Positions 50,535 through 60,334 are shown, counted from the stretch's first letter. The stretch is 64,000 nt of DNA from Streptomyces sp. SDr-06 (GCF_003324565.1 NZ_QOLA01000003.1:124001-188000); one strand, 5' to 3'. Numbers and translations: made by a program. The notes: generated by a model not told the origin, from the sequence alone.

Positions 50535-51938
50535 ATGAGTACCCGCACCCTCATCCGCGGCGGCCTGGTCATCACCGCCGCCGACGAGACGCACGCCGAC
50601 GTACTGATCGAGGACGGCCGGATCGCGGCCATCGCGGCGCACGGCTCGGCCGTCGCCCAGGGCTGGACCGCCGAGCGCACCCTGGACGCCACCGACAAGT
50701 ACGTCATCCCGGGCGGCGTCGACGCCCACACCCACATGGAACTGCCCTTCGGCGGCACCTTCGCCTCCGACACCTTCGAGACCGGCACCCGCGCGGCGGC
50801 CTGGGGCGGCACCACCACCATCGTCGACTTCGCCGTCCAGTCCCGCGGCCAGTCGCTGCGGGCCGGTCTCGACGCCTGGTACGCCAAGGCCGACGGGCAG
50901 TGCGCCATCGACTACGGCTTCCACATGATCCTCTCCGACGTCGACGCGTCCTCGCTCAAGGAGATGGACCTGCTCGTCGAGGAGGGCATCACGTCCTTCA
51001 AGCTGTTCATGGCGTACCCCGGAGTCTTCTACAGCGACGACGGGCAGATCCTGCGCGCCATGCAGCGCTCCGCCGCCAACGGCGGGCTGATCATGATGCA
51101 CGCCGAGAACGGCATCGCCATCGACGTCCTGGTCGAGCAGGCCCTCGCGCGCGGCGAGAGCGACCCCCGCTACCACGGCGAGGTCCGCAAGGCCCTGCTT
51201 GAGGCCGAGGCCACCCACCGGGCGATCCAGCTCGCCCGGGTCGCGGGCGCGCCGCTCTACGTCGTCCACGTCTCGGCCGAGGAGGCGCTCGCGGAACTGG
51301 CCGGGGCCCGCGACAAGGGGCTGCCGGTCTTCGGCGAGACCTGCCCGCAGTATCTGTTCCTGTCCACCGACAACCTCGCCGAGCCGGACTTCGAGGGCGC
51401 CAAGTACGTCTGCTCGACCCCCCTGCGCCCCAAGGAACATCAGGCCGCGCTGTGGCGGGGTCTGCGCACCAACGACCTCCAGGTGGTGTCCACCGACCAC
51501 TGCCCGTTCTGCTTCACGGGGCAGAAGGAGCTCGGCCGGGGCGACTTCTCCAAGATCCCCAACGGGCTGCCCGGCGTCGAGAACCGCATGGACCTGCTGC
51601 ACCAGGCCGTCGTCGACGGCCACCTCTCGCGCCGCCGCTGGATCGAGATCGCCTGCGCGAGCCCGGCCCGGATGTTCGGCCTCTACCCGAAGAAGGGCAC
51701 CATCGCGCCGGGCGCCGACGCCGACGTCGTCATCTACGACCCGCACGCCGAGCAGGTCATCTCCGCCGAGACCCACCACATGAACGTGGACTACTCGGCG
51801 TACGAAGGCAGGCGGGTCACCGGCCGCGTCGAGACGGTGCTCTCACGGGGCGAACCCGTCATCCACGACCGCCAGTTCACCGGGCGGGCCGGGCACGGCT
51901 GCTACGTACCGCGCGCCACCTGTCAGTACCTCGGCTAG
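50535..51938 (+). CDS. hydA: dihydropyrimidinase / hydantoinase
   Basis: This 467-residue cyclic amidohydrolase opens dihydrouracil to N-carbamoyl-beta-alanine. The binuclear metal site is complete: His65 and His67 (DAHTHMEL), carboxylated Lys156 (SFKLFMAY), His in MMHAENG and VVHVSAEE, Asp in STDHCPF. AGGGAG precedes ATG 50535. It acts one step before the nitrilase encoded first in the operon. Confidence 0.95.
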   Translation: MSTRTLIRGGLVITAADETHADVLIEDGRIAAIAAHGSAVAQGWTAERTLDATDKYVIPGGVDAHTHMELPFGGTFASDTFETGTRAAAWGGTTTIVDFAVQSRGQSLRAGLDAWYAKADGQCAIDYGFHMILSDVDASSLKEMDLLVEEGITSFKLFMAYPGVFYSDDGQILRAMQRSAANGGLIMMHAENGIAIDVLVEQALARGESDPRYHGEVRKALLEAEATHRAIQLARVAGAPLYVVHVSAEEALAELAGARDKGLPVFGETCPQYLFLSTDNLAEPDFEGAKYVCSTPLRPKEHQAALWRGLRTNDLQVVSTDHCPFCFTGQKELGRGDFSKIPNGLPGVENRMDLLHQAVVDGHLSRRRWIEIACASPARMFGLYPKKGTIAPGADADVVIYDPHAEQVISAETHHMNVDYSAYEGRRVTGRVETVLSRGEPVIHDRQFTGRAGHGCYVPRATCQYLG

Positions 51939-51950
51939 GAGCACCGCACC

Positions 51951-52949
51951 ATGGACTTCGGACTCGTCCTGCAGACCGATCCGCCCGCCTCGGCCGTCGT
52001 CGGCCTCATGCGGCGCGCGGAACGCAACGGCTTTTGCTACGGCTGGACCTTCGACTCGGCGGTGCTCTGGCAGGAGCCCTTCGTCATCTACAGCCGCATC
52101 CTGGAACACACCACCAGGCTGACCGTCGGCCCGATGGTGACCAACCCCGGCACCCGCACCTGGGAGGTCACCGCCTCCACGTTCGCCACCCTCAACGACA
52201 TGTACGGCAACCGCACCGTGTGCGGCATCGGGCGCGGCGACTCGGCGATGCGGGTGGCCGGGCGCAAGCCGAACACGCTGGCCCGGCTCGGCGAGGCCAT
52301 GGACGTCATCCGCGACCTCGCCGAGGGCCGCGAGGCCGACGTCGACGGGCAGCGCCTGAAGCTGCCCTGGGTGAAGAACGGCCGACTCCCCGTCTGGATG
52401 GCCGCGTACGGACCGAAGGCCCTCGCGCTCGCGGGCCAGAAGGCCGACGGGTTCATCCTCCAGCTCGCCGACCCGTTCCTCACCGAGTGGATGGTCAAGG
52501 CGGTCCGCAAGGCCGCCGCCGACGCGGGGCGCGATCCCGAGGCCATCACGATCTGCGTGGCCGCGCCCGCCTACGTCGGCGACGACCTCGCCCATGCCCG
52601 CGAGCAGTGCCGCTGGTTCGGCGGCATGGTCGGCAACCACGTCGCCGACCTGGTGACCCGCTACGGCGAGCACTCCGGCCTCGTCCCCGAAGCCCTCACC
52701 GAGTACATCAAGCAGCGCCAGGGCTACGACTACAGCCACCACGGCCGCACGGGAAACCCCGACACCGCCTTCGTGCCCGACGAGATCGTCGACCGCTTCT
52801 GCCTGCTCGGGCCGCCCCAGGCCCACATCGAGAAGCTGAAGGCACTGCGCGACCTCGGCGTCGACCAGTTCGCGGTGTACGCCATGCACGACGCCCGCGA
52901 AGCCGTCATCGACGCCTACGGCGAGCAGGTCATCCCCGCCCTGCGCTGA
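51951..52949 (+). CDS. luciferase-like (LLM) flavin/F420-dependent oxidoreductase
   Basis: This 332-residue TIM-barrel oxidoreductase of the LLM class contains MDFGLVLQTDPP, GPMVTNPGTRTWEVTASTFATLN, GIGRGDSAMRVAGRKPN, VWMAAYGPKALALAGQKADGFI and a terminal LGPPQAHIEKLKALRDLGVDQFAVY. The start is 12 bp after hydA. In this context it may replace the classical dihydropyrimidine dehydrogenase, reducing or oxygenating a pyrimidine ring, but this is inference; I see no PreA/PreT-type gene in the window. Confidence 0.9.
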   Translation: MDFGLVLQTDPPASAVVGLMRRAERNGFCYGWTFDSAVLWQEPFVIYSRILEHTTRLTVGPMVTNPGTRTWEVTASTFATLNDMYGNRTVCGIGRGDSAMRVAGRKPNTLARLGEAMDVIRDLAEGREADVDGQRLKLPWVKNGRLPVWMAAYGPKALALAGQKADGFILQLADPFLTEWMVKAVRKAAADAGRDPEAITICVAAPAYVGDDLAHAREQCRWFGGMVGNHVADLVTRYGEHSGLVPEALTEYIKQRQGYDYSHHGRTGNPDTAFVPDEIVDRFCLLGPPQAHIEKLKALRDLGVDQFAVYAMHDAREAVIDAYGEQVIPALR

Positions 52950-53021
52950 GCCCCCGCCAACCCGCCCCACCGCACGGCCCGTTCGCCGTCCTCGCCGCCA
53001 CCTTGAACGAATGGCCTGCCC

Positions 53022-54548
53022 ATGACCGACACCACCCCCATACCCACCACGGCCCGCCCCCAGGACGGCCGGTTCGCCAACGAGGACCTGCGGCCCGTAC
53101 CGCCCGAGGGGCGCACCTGGACGACGTACAACTTCGCCGCCCTGTGGGTCGGCATGGCCCACAACATCCCCTCCTGGACGCTTGCCTCCGGTCTGGTCGC
53201 GCTCGGCATGGACTGGAAGCAGGCCGTCGTCACCATCGCCGTCGCCAATGTGATCGTCCTGGTCCCGATGCTCCTGACCGGGCACGCGGGCCCCAAGTAC
53301 GGCATTCCGTTCCCGGTCCTGGCCCGCGCCTCCTTCGGGCTGCGCGGCGCCAACCTCCCGGCGATGATCCGCGCCGCCGTCGCCTGCTGCTGGTTCGGGA
53401 TCCAGACCTGGATCGGCGGGCAGGGCATCTTCGTCCTGCTCGGCAAGGTCTTCGGCGGCTGGACCGACGTCGCGTCGATCGGCGGTCGGCCCTGGACGCT
53501 CTGGCTGTGCTTCGTGCTGTTCTGGGCGCTCGAACTCGCCATCATCCACCGGGGGATGGACACCCTGCGCCGCTTCGAGAACTGGGCGGCCCCGTTCGTC
53601 CTCGTCGGCGCGCTGGTCCTGCTGGTCTGGATCGCCCACAAGGCCGGCGGCTTCGGTCCGCTCCTCGACCAGCCCGCCCGGCACGGCTGGGGCCCCGGCT
53701 TCTGGCCCGTCTTCTTCCCCTCCCTCATGGGCATGATCGGCTTCTGGGCGACGCTGTCGCTGAACATCCCCGACTTCACCCGCTTCGGCCGGGGCCAGCG
53801 CGCCCAGGTCTGGGGCCAGACGCTGGGGCTGCCCACGACGATGACCGCGTTCGCGCTCCTGTCGGTGCTGGTCACCTCGGGCTCCCAGGCGGTGTACGGG
53901 GTGCCGATCTGGAACCCGGTCGACCTGGTCGCCAAGACCGACAACGTCTTCGGGCTGCTCTTCGCGCTGATCACCGTGCTGGTCGCGACGGTCTCGGTGA
54001 ACATCGCGGCGAACGTCGTCTCACCCGCGTACGACCTGGCGAACCTGGCCCCCAAACTCATCGACTTCCGCCGAGGAGCGCTCATCACGGGCGTGGTCGG
54101 CGTGCTGATCTTCCCCTGGAAGCTGACCTCGACCCCCGAGTTGTACATCTTCACCTGGCTCGGCGTGGTGGGCGGCCTGCTCGGCACGGTCGCCGGGATC
54201 CTCATCGCCGACTACTGGGTGGTGCGCCGCACCGTCCTGGACGTCGCCGACCTGTACCGTCCGGGCGGCCGCTACTGGTACACGGGCGGCTGGAACTGGC
54301 GCGCGGTGGCCGCGTTCCTGGTGGGCGGGGTGCTCGCGGTCGGCGGCTCGTACTCCACCCTCGACGACAAGGGCGCCAAGGCGGGCCCGTTCCCCACCGA
54401 CGGCCTCATCCCCTTCCTCAAACCGCTCGCGGACTACGGCTGGGCGGTGGGGCTCGGCTCGGCGCTGCTGCTGTACGTCGCGCTCATGACCGGGACACCC
54501 GCCGCGCGCCGTCAGTCCCCGGGGCCCGCCACCCAGCCCGGCGCGTAG
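53022..54548 (+). CDS. NCS1-family nucleobase:cation symporter
   Basis: This 508-residue permease has 12 predicted helices and family motifs NEDLRPVPPEGRTWTTYNFAALWVGMAHNIPSW at the N-terminus, GPKYGIPFPVLARASFGLRGANLP, and NIPDFTRFGRGQRAQ. It should import uracil, hydantoin or allantoin for the upstream enzymes. The last 37 bases overlap the convergent gene. Confidence 0.93.
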   Translation: MTDTTPIPTTARPQDGRFANEDLRPVPPEGRTWTTYNFAALWVGMAHNIPSWTLASGLVALGMDWKQAVVTIAVANVIVLVPMLLTGHAGPKYGIPFPVLARASFGLRGANLPAMIRAAVACCWFGIQTWIGGQGIFVLLGKVFGGWTDVASIGGRPWTLWLCFVLFWALELAIIHRGMDTLRRFENWAAPFVLVGALVLLVWIAHKAGGFGPLLDQPARHGWGPGFWPVFFPSLMGMIGFWATLSLNIPDFTRFGRGQRAQVWGQTLGLPTTMTAFALLSVLVTSGSQAVYGVPIWNPVDLVAKTDNVFGLLFALITVLVATVSVNIAANVVSPAYDLANLAPKLIDFRRGALITGVVGVLIFPWKLTSTPELYIFTWLGVVGGLLGTVAGILIADYWVVRRTVLDVADLYRPGGRYWYTGGWNWRAVAAFLVGGVLAVGGSYSTLDDKGAKAGPFPTDGLIPFLKPLADYGWAVGLGSALLLYVALMTGTPAARRQSPGPATQPGA

Positions 54549-55393
54549 ACGTCGACCGCCCGCTGCCAGGCCGCGGGACCGCCCGGCAGGGGCCAGGCGC
54601 GGGTGAGGTCCGGGGTTTCCGCCAGGGCGGTCAGGTCGGCCGCGAACCGGCGTGACTCCTGGGAGATCAGCACCGGGGCGAGCGGCCCGCCCGTCGCCCG
54701 CTGCCCGCGCACCTGCCGCTCGTACGCCTCGACCCGCCCGCGCACCGCCCGCTCGGCCCAGCCGATCGGCCTCGCGCGGGTGAGGACCAGGAGCTCGGGG
54801 CGGCCGCCTTCGGCGAGGGCGGCCGTCAGGCGGTCGTGGCCGTCGAGCACCACGGGTGAGTTGAGCCCGCTGACCCACCAGAGCAGCACCGGAGGGAGCA
54901 CGCCCTCGCGGTACTGGCGCCGGTAGGCCTTCACGCGCGGGGCGTCCGGCGCGGACAGCGCGCGCAGGGGGAGCAGGTCGCGGGCGTCCTCGGCCGGGTC
55001 GCCGTAGCCGAACCAGGTGAGGTGGCCACGGTCGGGGTCGTGGGCGAGGAGCTTGGCCCAGTTGGCGTCGGCGAACCAGCCCGTCAGCGACCGCAGCACC
55101 TGCCAATCCCCCTGGTGGAGAGGGCCGTTGGGGCTCGAACGCAGCGCTGAGGTGAAGTGGTGCGCCCAGCGGGCCGACCGGTCCGGCGAGTCCCGCAGCG
55201 AGCGGGCCAGAAAGGCGCGCGGCGGGGGCAGTGGCGAGACGAAGCGGCCCGTCCGCGCGTAGTGCAGGCCCCGGTGACTGGACCGCTGGACCGGGTCCGC
55301 GCCCTGGCGCACGAGCAGCCGCCTGCCGGACGCGGCCTCCACCCGCAGCGCGGGGACGGCGGGCCCCTCCACGTACAGCGACTGCTCCGCCAT
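54512..55393 (-). CDS. hypothetical protein with ParB-like VLDGHDRL motif
   Basis: This 293-residue soluble protein starts at ATG 55393. The C-terminal half contains SPVVLDGHDRLTAALAEGG, similar in layout to the ParB/sulfiredoxin motif that binds nucleotide (DGHxR), and RRQYREGVLPPVLLWW before it. The N-terminal half contains WFGYGDPAEDARDLL. No clear family is recognised. Its 3' end overlaps the NCS1 gene by 37 bp in opposite orientation. Confidence 0.72.
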   Translation of the reverse strand: MAEQSLYVEGPAVPALRVEAASGRRLLVRQGADPVQRSSHRGLHYARTGRFVSPLPPPRAFLARSLRDSPDRSARWAHHFTSALRSSPNGPLHQGDWQVLRSLTGWFADANWAKLLAHDPDRGHLTWFGYGDPAEDARDLLPLRALSAPDAPRVKAYRRQYREGVLPPVLLWWVSGLNSPVVLDGHDRLTAALAEGGRPELLVLTRARPIGWAERAVRGRVEAYERQVRGQRATGGPLAPVLISQESRRFAADLTALAETPDLTRAWPLPGGPAAWQRAVDVYAPGWVAGPGD

Positions 55394-55418
55394 GCCCCGC
55401 TCCCTCGTCCCGCCCGGG

Positions 55419-56474
55419 CTACGGCACGCGCGCCGTCCACTCGGCACTGCTGAACTTGCTCGCCGCCAGCTCGCGCGCCCGGCCCATCTCGTCGTCGGTG
55501 ACCCTGCCCTCCGACAGACCGTACCGGGAGCGGAAGGAGGCGATCATCCGCTCGATCACGGCCTCGCGCGGCAGCCCGGTCTGCCGCCGCAGCGGATCGA
55601 CCCGCTTCTTGGCGCTCTTGGTGCCCTTGTCGGAGAGCTTCTCCCGGCCGATGCGGAGCACTTCCGTCATCTTGTCCGCGTCGATGTCGTACGCCATCGT
55701 CACGTGGTGGAGCACCGCGCCGTCGTCGGCGACCATCCGCTTCTGCGCCGCACCCGCGATCTTCCCGGCCTCGGTCGCGATGTCGTTGAGCGGCTGGTAC
55801 CAGGCCTTGACGCCCATGTCGCCGAGCGCCCCGAGCACCCAGTCGTCGAGGTAGGCGTAGCTGTCGGCGAAGGACAGACCCTGCACGAGGGCGTCGGGCA
55901 CGGACAGCGAGTACGTGATCGTGTTGCCCGGCTCGATGAACATGGCCCCGCCGCCGCTGATCCGTCGCACGACGGTGATGCCGTGGCGCTCGGCGCCTTC
56001 CGCGTCGACCTCGTTGCGCAGCGACTGGAAGCTGCCGATGACGACCGCGGGCGCGCCCCACTCCCACACCCGCAGGGTGGGCGGGCGACGGCCGGCCGCG
56101 ACCTCCGCGGTGATGACCTCGTCGAGCGCCATGTGCAGCGCGGGCGACTGCGGAGCCTCGTGGATCAGCTGCCAGTCGTAGTCGTTCCAGTCGGTGGCAT
56201 GCGCCAGCGCCCGGCGCACGGCGACGGCCACGCCTTCCGAGGTCAGCCCGTACATGGTGGTGCCGGGCGGCAGCGCGGCCTCGACGCGGGCCGCGAGCCC
56301 GGCGGCGTCGGTGTCGGCGGGGGCGCCTTCGAGTGCCCCGTTGATCGCCAGGATCGCCTCGTCGGGTTCGAGGAAGAAGTCGCCCGCCACCCTCACGTCC
56401 CGCAGGACCTGGTCGCGGGTGTCCAGGTCGACGACGACGAGCTTGCCGCCGGGGACCTTGTATTCGCCGTGCAC
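55419..56474 (-). CDS. lipoate/biotin protein ligase-like enzyme
   Basis: This 351-residue protein starts at GTG 56474 with GGAGG 7 bases upstream. The N-terminal 90 residues (VHGEYKVPGGKLVVVDLDTRD) resemble an LplA accessory-type domain. The ligase core follows: HMALDEVI, LRVWEWGAPAVVIGSFQS, RRISGGGAMFIEPGNTITYSL, and KIAGAAQKR with the catalytic Lys. It probably attaches lipoate or octanoate to E2 or GcvH proteins. An accessory-domain fusion at the N-terminus is less common than a C-terminal one. Confidence 0.88.
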   Translation of the reverse strand: MHGEYKVPGGKLVVVDLDTRDQVLRDVRVAGDFFLEPDEAILAINGALEGAPADTDAAGLAARVEAALPPGTTMYGLTSEGVAVAVRRALAHATDWNDYDWQLIHEAPQSPALHMALDEVITAEVAAGRRPPTLRVWEWGAPAVVIGSFQSLRNEVDAEGAERHGITVVRRISGGGAMFIEPGNTITYSLSVPDALVQGLSFADSYAYLDDWVLGALGDMGVKAWYQPLNDIATEAGKIAGAAQKRMVADDGAVLHHVTMAYDIDADKMTEVLRIGREKLSDKGTKSAKKRVDPLRRQTGLPREAVIERMIASFRSRYGLSEGRVTDDEMGRARELAASKFSSAEWTARVP

Positions 56475-56645
56475 CGTTGTGCCTCCATCTGTTCCGGGCG
56501 GGATCAACGGTAATCGGACGGCGGGTATTCCGGTCGCGGGCCGGGGCGCTGCCGGGCGGGGGCGTTCACGGCGAAGCCGGGCGGTGTTCACCGGGCGGTT
56601 CCCCGGGGCTCGCTGACTGTCAGTGCCGCGTGCTTTCCTGGACAC

Positions 56646-57473
56646 ATGATCGACGAAGGTTTTCTCGCAGGTGACCTGGCAGCAGTGGAAGAGGCGCTCC
56701 GCAAGGCGGCGGCCGCCGAGATCATGCCGCGTTTCCGGCAGCTCGCCGCCCACGAGATCGTCGAGAAGAACGGCCCGCACGACCTGGTGACGGTCGCCGA
56801 CCGGCTGGCGGAGGAGCACCTGACCGCCTCGCTCACCGCGATACTCCCCGGCTCCGTGGTCGTCGGCGAGGAGGCCGTGCACGCCGACCCCGAGGTGTAC
56901 GCGGAGCTGCGCGGCGACGCCCCGGTGTGGATCGTCGACCCGGTGGACGGCACCCGCCAGTTCGTCCGCGGCGAAGCCGGATTCTGCACCCTGGTCGCCC
57001 TCGCCCACCAGGGCGAGCTCCTCGCGTCGTGGACCTACGCACCCGCGCTCGACGAGATGGCCGTGGCGGTGTGCGGCCGGGGTGCCACCCTCAATGGCGA
57101 GCCCCTGCACGCCGGTTCACCCGCGCCCGGTGCGGCGCTCGATGTGGCGACCTCCCACCCCGACTACACGACGCCCGACCAGAAGCGCGCCCTGCTCGGC
57201 CTGCGCACCGACGGTGTGCAGGCCCGGCCCTGCGGCTCGGCGGGCCTGGAATACCTGGCGATAGCCCGCGGCGAGCTGGACGCGGTGGCGTTCTCCTGGG
57301 AGTACGCGTGGGATCACGCGGCGGGGCTGCTCCTGGTCGCCGAGGCGGGCGGCGCGCAGACCACGGTCGCCGGGGAGCCGTTCCGGATCGCCGGGGGCAA
57401 CGCGCTCCCGTTCACCGTGGCCCGCGACGCGGCGACGGCCGAGCGGGTGCGGAGCCTCCTCGCGGGGGAGTGA
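56646..57473 (+). CDS. inositol-monophosphatase-family phosphatase
   Basis: This 275-residue Mg-dependent phosphatase has metal ligands Glu75/Glu76 in VVGEEAV, Asp98 and Asp101 in VDPVDGTRQF, and Asp223 in WDHAAG; DLVTVADRLAEEHL precedes. It could act on inositol-1-phosphate, histidinol phosphate or another sugar phosphate. It is convergent with the nucleotidyltransferase gene and divergent from the ligase. Confidence 0.9.
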   Translation: MIDEGFLAGDLAAVEEALRKAAAAEIMPRFRQLAAHEIVEKNGPHDLVTVADRLAEEHLTASLTAILPGSVVVGEEAVHADPEVYAELRGDAPVWIVDPVDGTRQFVRGEAGFCTLVALAHQGELLASWTYAPALDEMAVAVCGRGATLNGEPLHAGSPAPGAALDVATSHPDYTTPDQKRALLGLRTDGVQARPCGSAGLEYLAIARGELDAVAFSWEYAWDHAAGLLLVAEAGGAQTTVAGEPFRIAGGNALPFTVARDAATAERVRSLLAGE

Positions 57474-57497
57474 GACCACCGCTGGGCGCGCGGCGGC

Positions 57498-58316
57498 TCA
57501 GGACAGGGCTGCCCGTACGTCGCTGACCAGGGCGGCCGCGAGCCCGACCGCCTCGGCGTCGAGCCCGGCCAGGGCCGCGGCCGCCCGCTCGGCGAAGCCC
57601 GCCGGAGCGGCGGGCAGAGCGGCCGCCGAGGCGAGCGCGCCCTTCTCGTTGAGAAGCCAGCGCCGGTGGTGGGCGTGCAGCGACTGGGCGAGGATGCCGA
57701 AGGCCCGGGACAGACAGAGCGACACGTGCAGCGGGTCGCCGCCCCCGGCCGACTTGCGGGCGAGCGCGACGGAGAACTCCGCCTCCCAGGACGCACCGAC
57801 CAGCGCCGCCCGCAACGGCTCCGGGTAGCACCGCGTCCGTTCCTGAAGCTCCGTCAACTCGCCCTGGGGATCGGCCAGTACCTGCCCGAGGGCGACCTCG
57901 CCCGGATACGCCGGCGACCAGAAGCCGAGCGGATGGCCGGGCTGCACGCCGACCTCGTACCGCCCGTCGAGGCAGTCGGCCCAGACGCGCTCGACGCGGT
58001 CCAGGTCACGCAGGATCCAGTCGACCGCGACCCCGTCGAGGGTCAGCCACGCGCCGCCGTTCACCCAGGGGCCCCAGCCGCCCGGGCCCGCGACCTCGAC
58101 CGCCGCGCCCGTGGTCTCCTCGGCCAGCCGGGCCAGGGCGCCGACGTCCACCTCGCCCCGGTAGTAGAGGCCCAGGTCCCAGTCGGAGTCCGGCCGGTGC
58201 GCGCCCCGGGCGCGGCTGCCGCCGAGGGCGACGGCGCGCACCCCCGGCACCTCGGTGAGCCGCTCGGCGAGGGCGGCGACGCGTCGGCCGAAGGCGGTGT
58301 CCGTGGGGGAGTTCAC
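57498..58316 (-). CDS. nucleotidyltransferase-domain protein
   Basis: This 272-residue protein starts at GTG 58316. The pol-beta-type motif is GGSRARGAHRPDSDWDLGL (Gly32-Gly33-Ser34, Asp45, Asp47), followed by a third acidic residue near VDWILRD. It resembles aminoglycoside-type or minimal nucleotidyltransferases, with a C-terminal helical domain. The substrate is unknown; antibiotic inactivation is possible but not shown. Confidence 0.88.
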   Translation of the reverse strand: MNSPTDTAFGRRVAALAERLTEVPGVRAVALGGSRARGAHRPDSDWDLGLYYRGEVDVGALARLAEETTGAAVEVAGPGGWGPWVNGGAWLTLDGVAVDWILRDLDRVERVWADCLDGRYEVGVQPGHPLGFWSPAYPGEVALGQVLADPQGELTELQERTRCYPEPLRAALVGASWEAEFSVALARKSAGGGDPLHVSLCLSRAFGILAQSLHAHHRRWLLNEKGALASAAALPAAPAGFAERAAAALAGLDAEAVGLAAALVSDVRAALS

Positions 58317-58396
58317 CAGGCGGACGCTACCCCGGGCCGGGTTGTCGGTGCACCGGAATATCCTGGGGGCACTGGCCGTGGCGTGAGGAGTCCTAG

Positions 58397-59821
58397 GTGC
58401 CGTCGATGCTCGATGCCGTCGTCGTGGGGGCGGGCCCCAACGGGCTGACCGCTGCGGTCGAACTGGCCAGGAGGGGACTGCGCGTCGAGGTCTTCGAGGC
58501 CAAGGACACCGTGGGCGGCGGCGCCAGGACCGAGGAGCTCACCCTCCCCGGCTTCCGACACGACCCGTGCTCCGCCGTCCACCCCCTGGGCATCGGCTCG
58601 CCCGCATTCCGGACCATGCCGCTGGACCGGTACGGCCTGGAGTGGCTGCACCCCGCGCTGCCGATGGCGCATCCCTTCGACGACGGCACGGCCGCCGTGC
58701 TGTCCCGCTCGGTCGCCGAGACCGCGGCGTCCTTCGGGCCGCGCGACGCCGGCGCGTACCGCCGCCTCGTCGCCCCCTACCTCGGCAAGTGGGACGTGTT
58801 GGCACGGGACTTCATGTCGCTGCCGCTGACCGCGCTGCCGCGCGATCCGGTCGGCCTCGCCCGGTTCGGGACCGTGGGCCTGCCGCCGTACAGCTGGTTG
58901 ATGCGCCGGTTCCGGGACGACCGGGCGCGCGCCCTGATGGCCGGGCTCGTCGCCCATGTCATCGCCCCGCTGAGCGGCGTGGCCACGGCCGGTGTCGGCA
59001 TGCTCTTCGCGCTCGCCGCGCACGAGAACGGCTGGCCGCTGCCGAGGGGTGGCTCCCAGTCGATCTCCGACGCGCTCACCGGATATCTGCGGGAGCTGGG
59101 CGGGGTGGTCCACACCGGGTTCGAGGTGAAGCGCCTGGACGACCTGCCACCGGCCCGCACCTACCTCTTCGACACCTCGCCGACCGCGCTCGCCCGGATC
59201 GCGGGCCTGGGCCGGGCCTACGACACCTACAAGTACGGCGCCGCCGTGTTCAAGATCGATTACGCCCTGGACGGGCCCGTCCCCTGGACGGCCAAGGAGC
59301 CGCGCCTGGCCGGGACCGTCCAGATCGGGCCCTCCAGCCGCGACATCGGCACCGCCCTGAGCCAGGCCTCCGGCGGCACCGCGCCAAAGACGCCCTTCCT
59401 GATCACCGCCCAGCCCAGCCTTGTCGACCCGTCCCGCGCGCCCGAGGGCAAGCACGTGTTCTGGGCGTACGGACACGTTCCCAACGGGTGGGAGGGTGAT
59501 TTCACGGACGCCATCGAGCGGCAGATCGAGCGGTTCGCACCCGGCTTCCGTGACCGGATCCTCGCCCGCGCCACCGCCGGCCCGCCCCAACTCGCCGAGC
59601 GCAACGCCAACTACGTGGGCGGCGACATCGCGTGCGGCGCGGCCCGCGGCCTTCAGCTGCTGCTCCGCCCGAAGATCTCCCTGTTCCCCTACGCCACCCG
59701 CCATCCGTCGGTGTTCCTGTGCTCGTCGGCGGCCTGGCCGGGCCCGGGCGTGCACGGTATGTCCGGCCACAACGCGGCGAAGGCGGTGTGGCGCAGCCTG
59801 CGGAAGGCGGACCGGCGATGA
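58397..59821 (+). CDS. phytoene-desaturase-like FAD oxidoreductase
   Basis: This 474-residue flavoprotein starts at GTG 58397 behind GAGGAG. The FAD motif is [20 protein letters not shown] (Gly11, Gly13, Gly16), then [18 protein letters not shown]. The C-terminus has [26 protein letters not shown], the second FAD contact of the amine oxidase/CrtI-like group. No carotenoid genes are nearby; the substrate is unknown. Confidence 0.9.
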   Translation: MPSMLDAVVVGAGPNGLTAAVELARRGLRVEVFEAKDTVGGGARTEELTLPGFRHDPCSAVHPLGIGSPAFRTMPLDRYGLEWLHPALPMAHPFDDGTAAVLSRSVAETAASFGPRDAGAYRRLVAPYLGKWDVLARDFMSLPLTALPRDPVGLARFGTVGLPPYSWLMRRFRDDRARALMAGLVAHVIAPLSGVATAGVGMLFALAAHENGWPLPRGGSQSISDALTGYLRELGGVVHTGFEVKRLDDLPPARTYLFDTSPTALARIAGLGRAYDTYKYGAAVFKIDYALDGPVPWTAKEPRLAGTVQIGPSSRDIGTALSQASGGTAPKTPFLITAQPSLVDPSRAPEGKHVFWAYGHVPNGWEGDFTDAIERQIERFAPGFRDRILARATAGPPQLAERNANYVGGDIACGAARGLQLLLRPKISLFPYATRHPSVFLCSSAAWPGPGVHGMSGHNAAKAVWRSLRKADRR

Positions 59822-59827
59822 GGCCGG

Positions 59828-59850
59828 CGCAGCCTCCGACGGAGGCTGCG
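59828..59850. terminator. hairpin between convergent genes, first of two
   Basis: Arms CGCAGCCTCCG and CGGAGGCTGCG share one central base. A minimal loop must open a few pairs, but the stem remains long. It lies just after the oxidoreductase stop. Confidence 0.6.
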
Positions 59851-59879
59851 GCGTGGCGTGGCGTGCCGTTGCCCGGCGC

Positions 59880-59907
59880 GCCCGGAGCGGTGCCTCACGC
59901 TCCGGGC
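59880..59907. terminator. hairpin between convergent genes, second of two
   Basis: Perfect 10-base arms GCCCGGAGCG and CGCTCCGGGC enclose an 8-base loop, 12 bases after the arsR-type stop on the minus strand. It serves as terminator for the minus-strand unit. Confidence 0.65.
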
Positions 59908-59918
59908 CGGGCGACGGA

Positions 59919-60266
59919 TCAGGCGGCGGGCCGGGTGTCGGAGCCCAGGTCCGTGGGGGCCTCGGCGAGCAGCAGCGCGAGGATGCCGGGGAAGCGGGCC
60001 TCGAATTCGGCACGGCGCAGCTGGACCTTGCGGCTGTTGCCGCGGTCGACCTGATGGATCAGTCCGGCTTCGCGCAGGATGCGGAAGTGGTGGGTGAGCG
60101 TGGACTTGCCCACCGGCAGGCCGAAGGACATGCAGGTGCGCTCGACCCCGTCCTCCTCCCGGATGAGATCGGTGACGACGCGCCGGCGCAGCGGGTCGGT
60201 CAGGGCGGTCAGGACCCGGCCCAGCTCGACGTCCTTGAGCTCCGGGTGGAACAACTCTGTGGTCAT
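59919..60266 (-). CDS. ArsR-type winged-helix regulator
   Basis: This 115-residue regulator starts at ATG 60266. The winged helix is clear: ALTDPLRRRVVTDLIRE, then SKSTLTHHFRIL-like (GKSTLTHHFRILREAGLIHQ) and wing GNSRKVQLRRAEF. No metal-binding Cys pair is seen, so it probably senses an organic ligand. An operator copy (60299-60318) lies 33 bp upstream, and three more lie in the monooxygenase/exporter divergent region, so this protein is the likely repressor of all three genes. Confidence 0.92.
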   Translation of the reverse strand: MTTELFHPELKDVELGRVLTALTDPLRRRVVTDLIREEDGVERTCMSFGLPVGKSTLTHHFRILREAGLIHQVDRGNSRKVQLRRAEFEARFPGILALLLAEAPTDLGSDTRPAA

Positions 60267-60298
60267 GTCGGCCCTTTCTGGCTCTCCCTGCCCCTTAG

Positions 60299-60318
60299 GG
60301 TACGCTGTCGGCCGTACC
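60299..60318. promoter_or_regulatory. operator copy 1, GGTACG-N8-CGTACC
   Basis: Perfect 6-base arms with an 8-base spacer lie upstream of the ArsR-type gene, suggesting autoregulation. Same element as at 61899, 61925 and 61947. Confidence 0.8.
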
Positions 60319-60334
60319 TGTAGGCCCGCCGCCG

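Noticed and set aside
51452..54655. Very long plus-strand open frame (1067 codons) across hydA, LLM and permease genes
   Set aside because: It is a GC-bias shadow: Arg/Pro/Gly-rich, no domains, and overlaps three well-supported genes in another frame.
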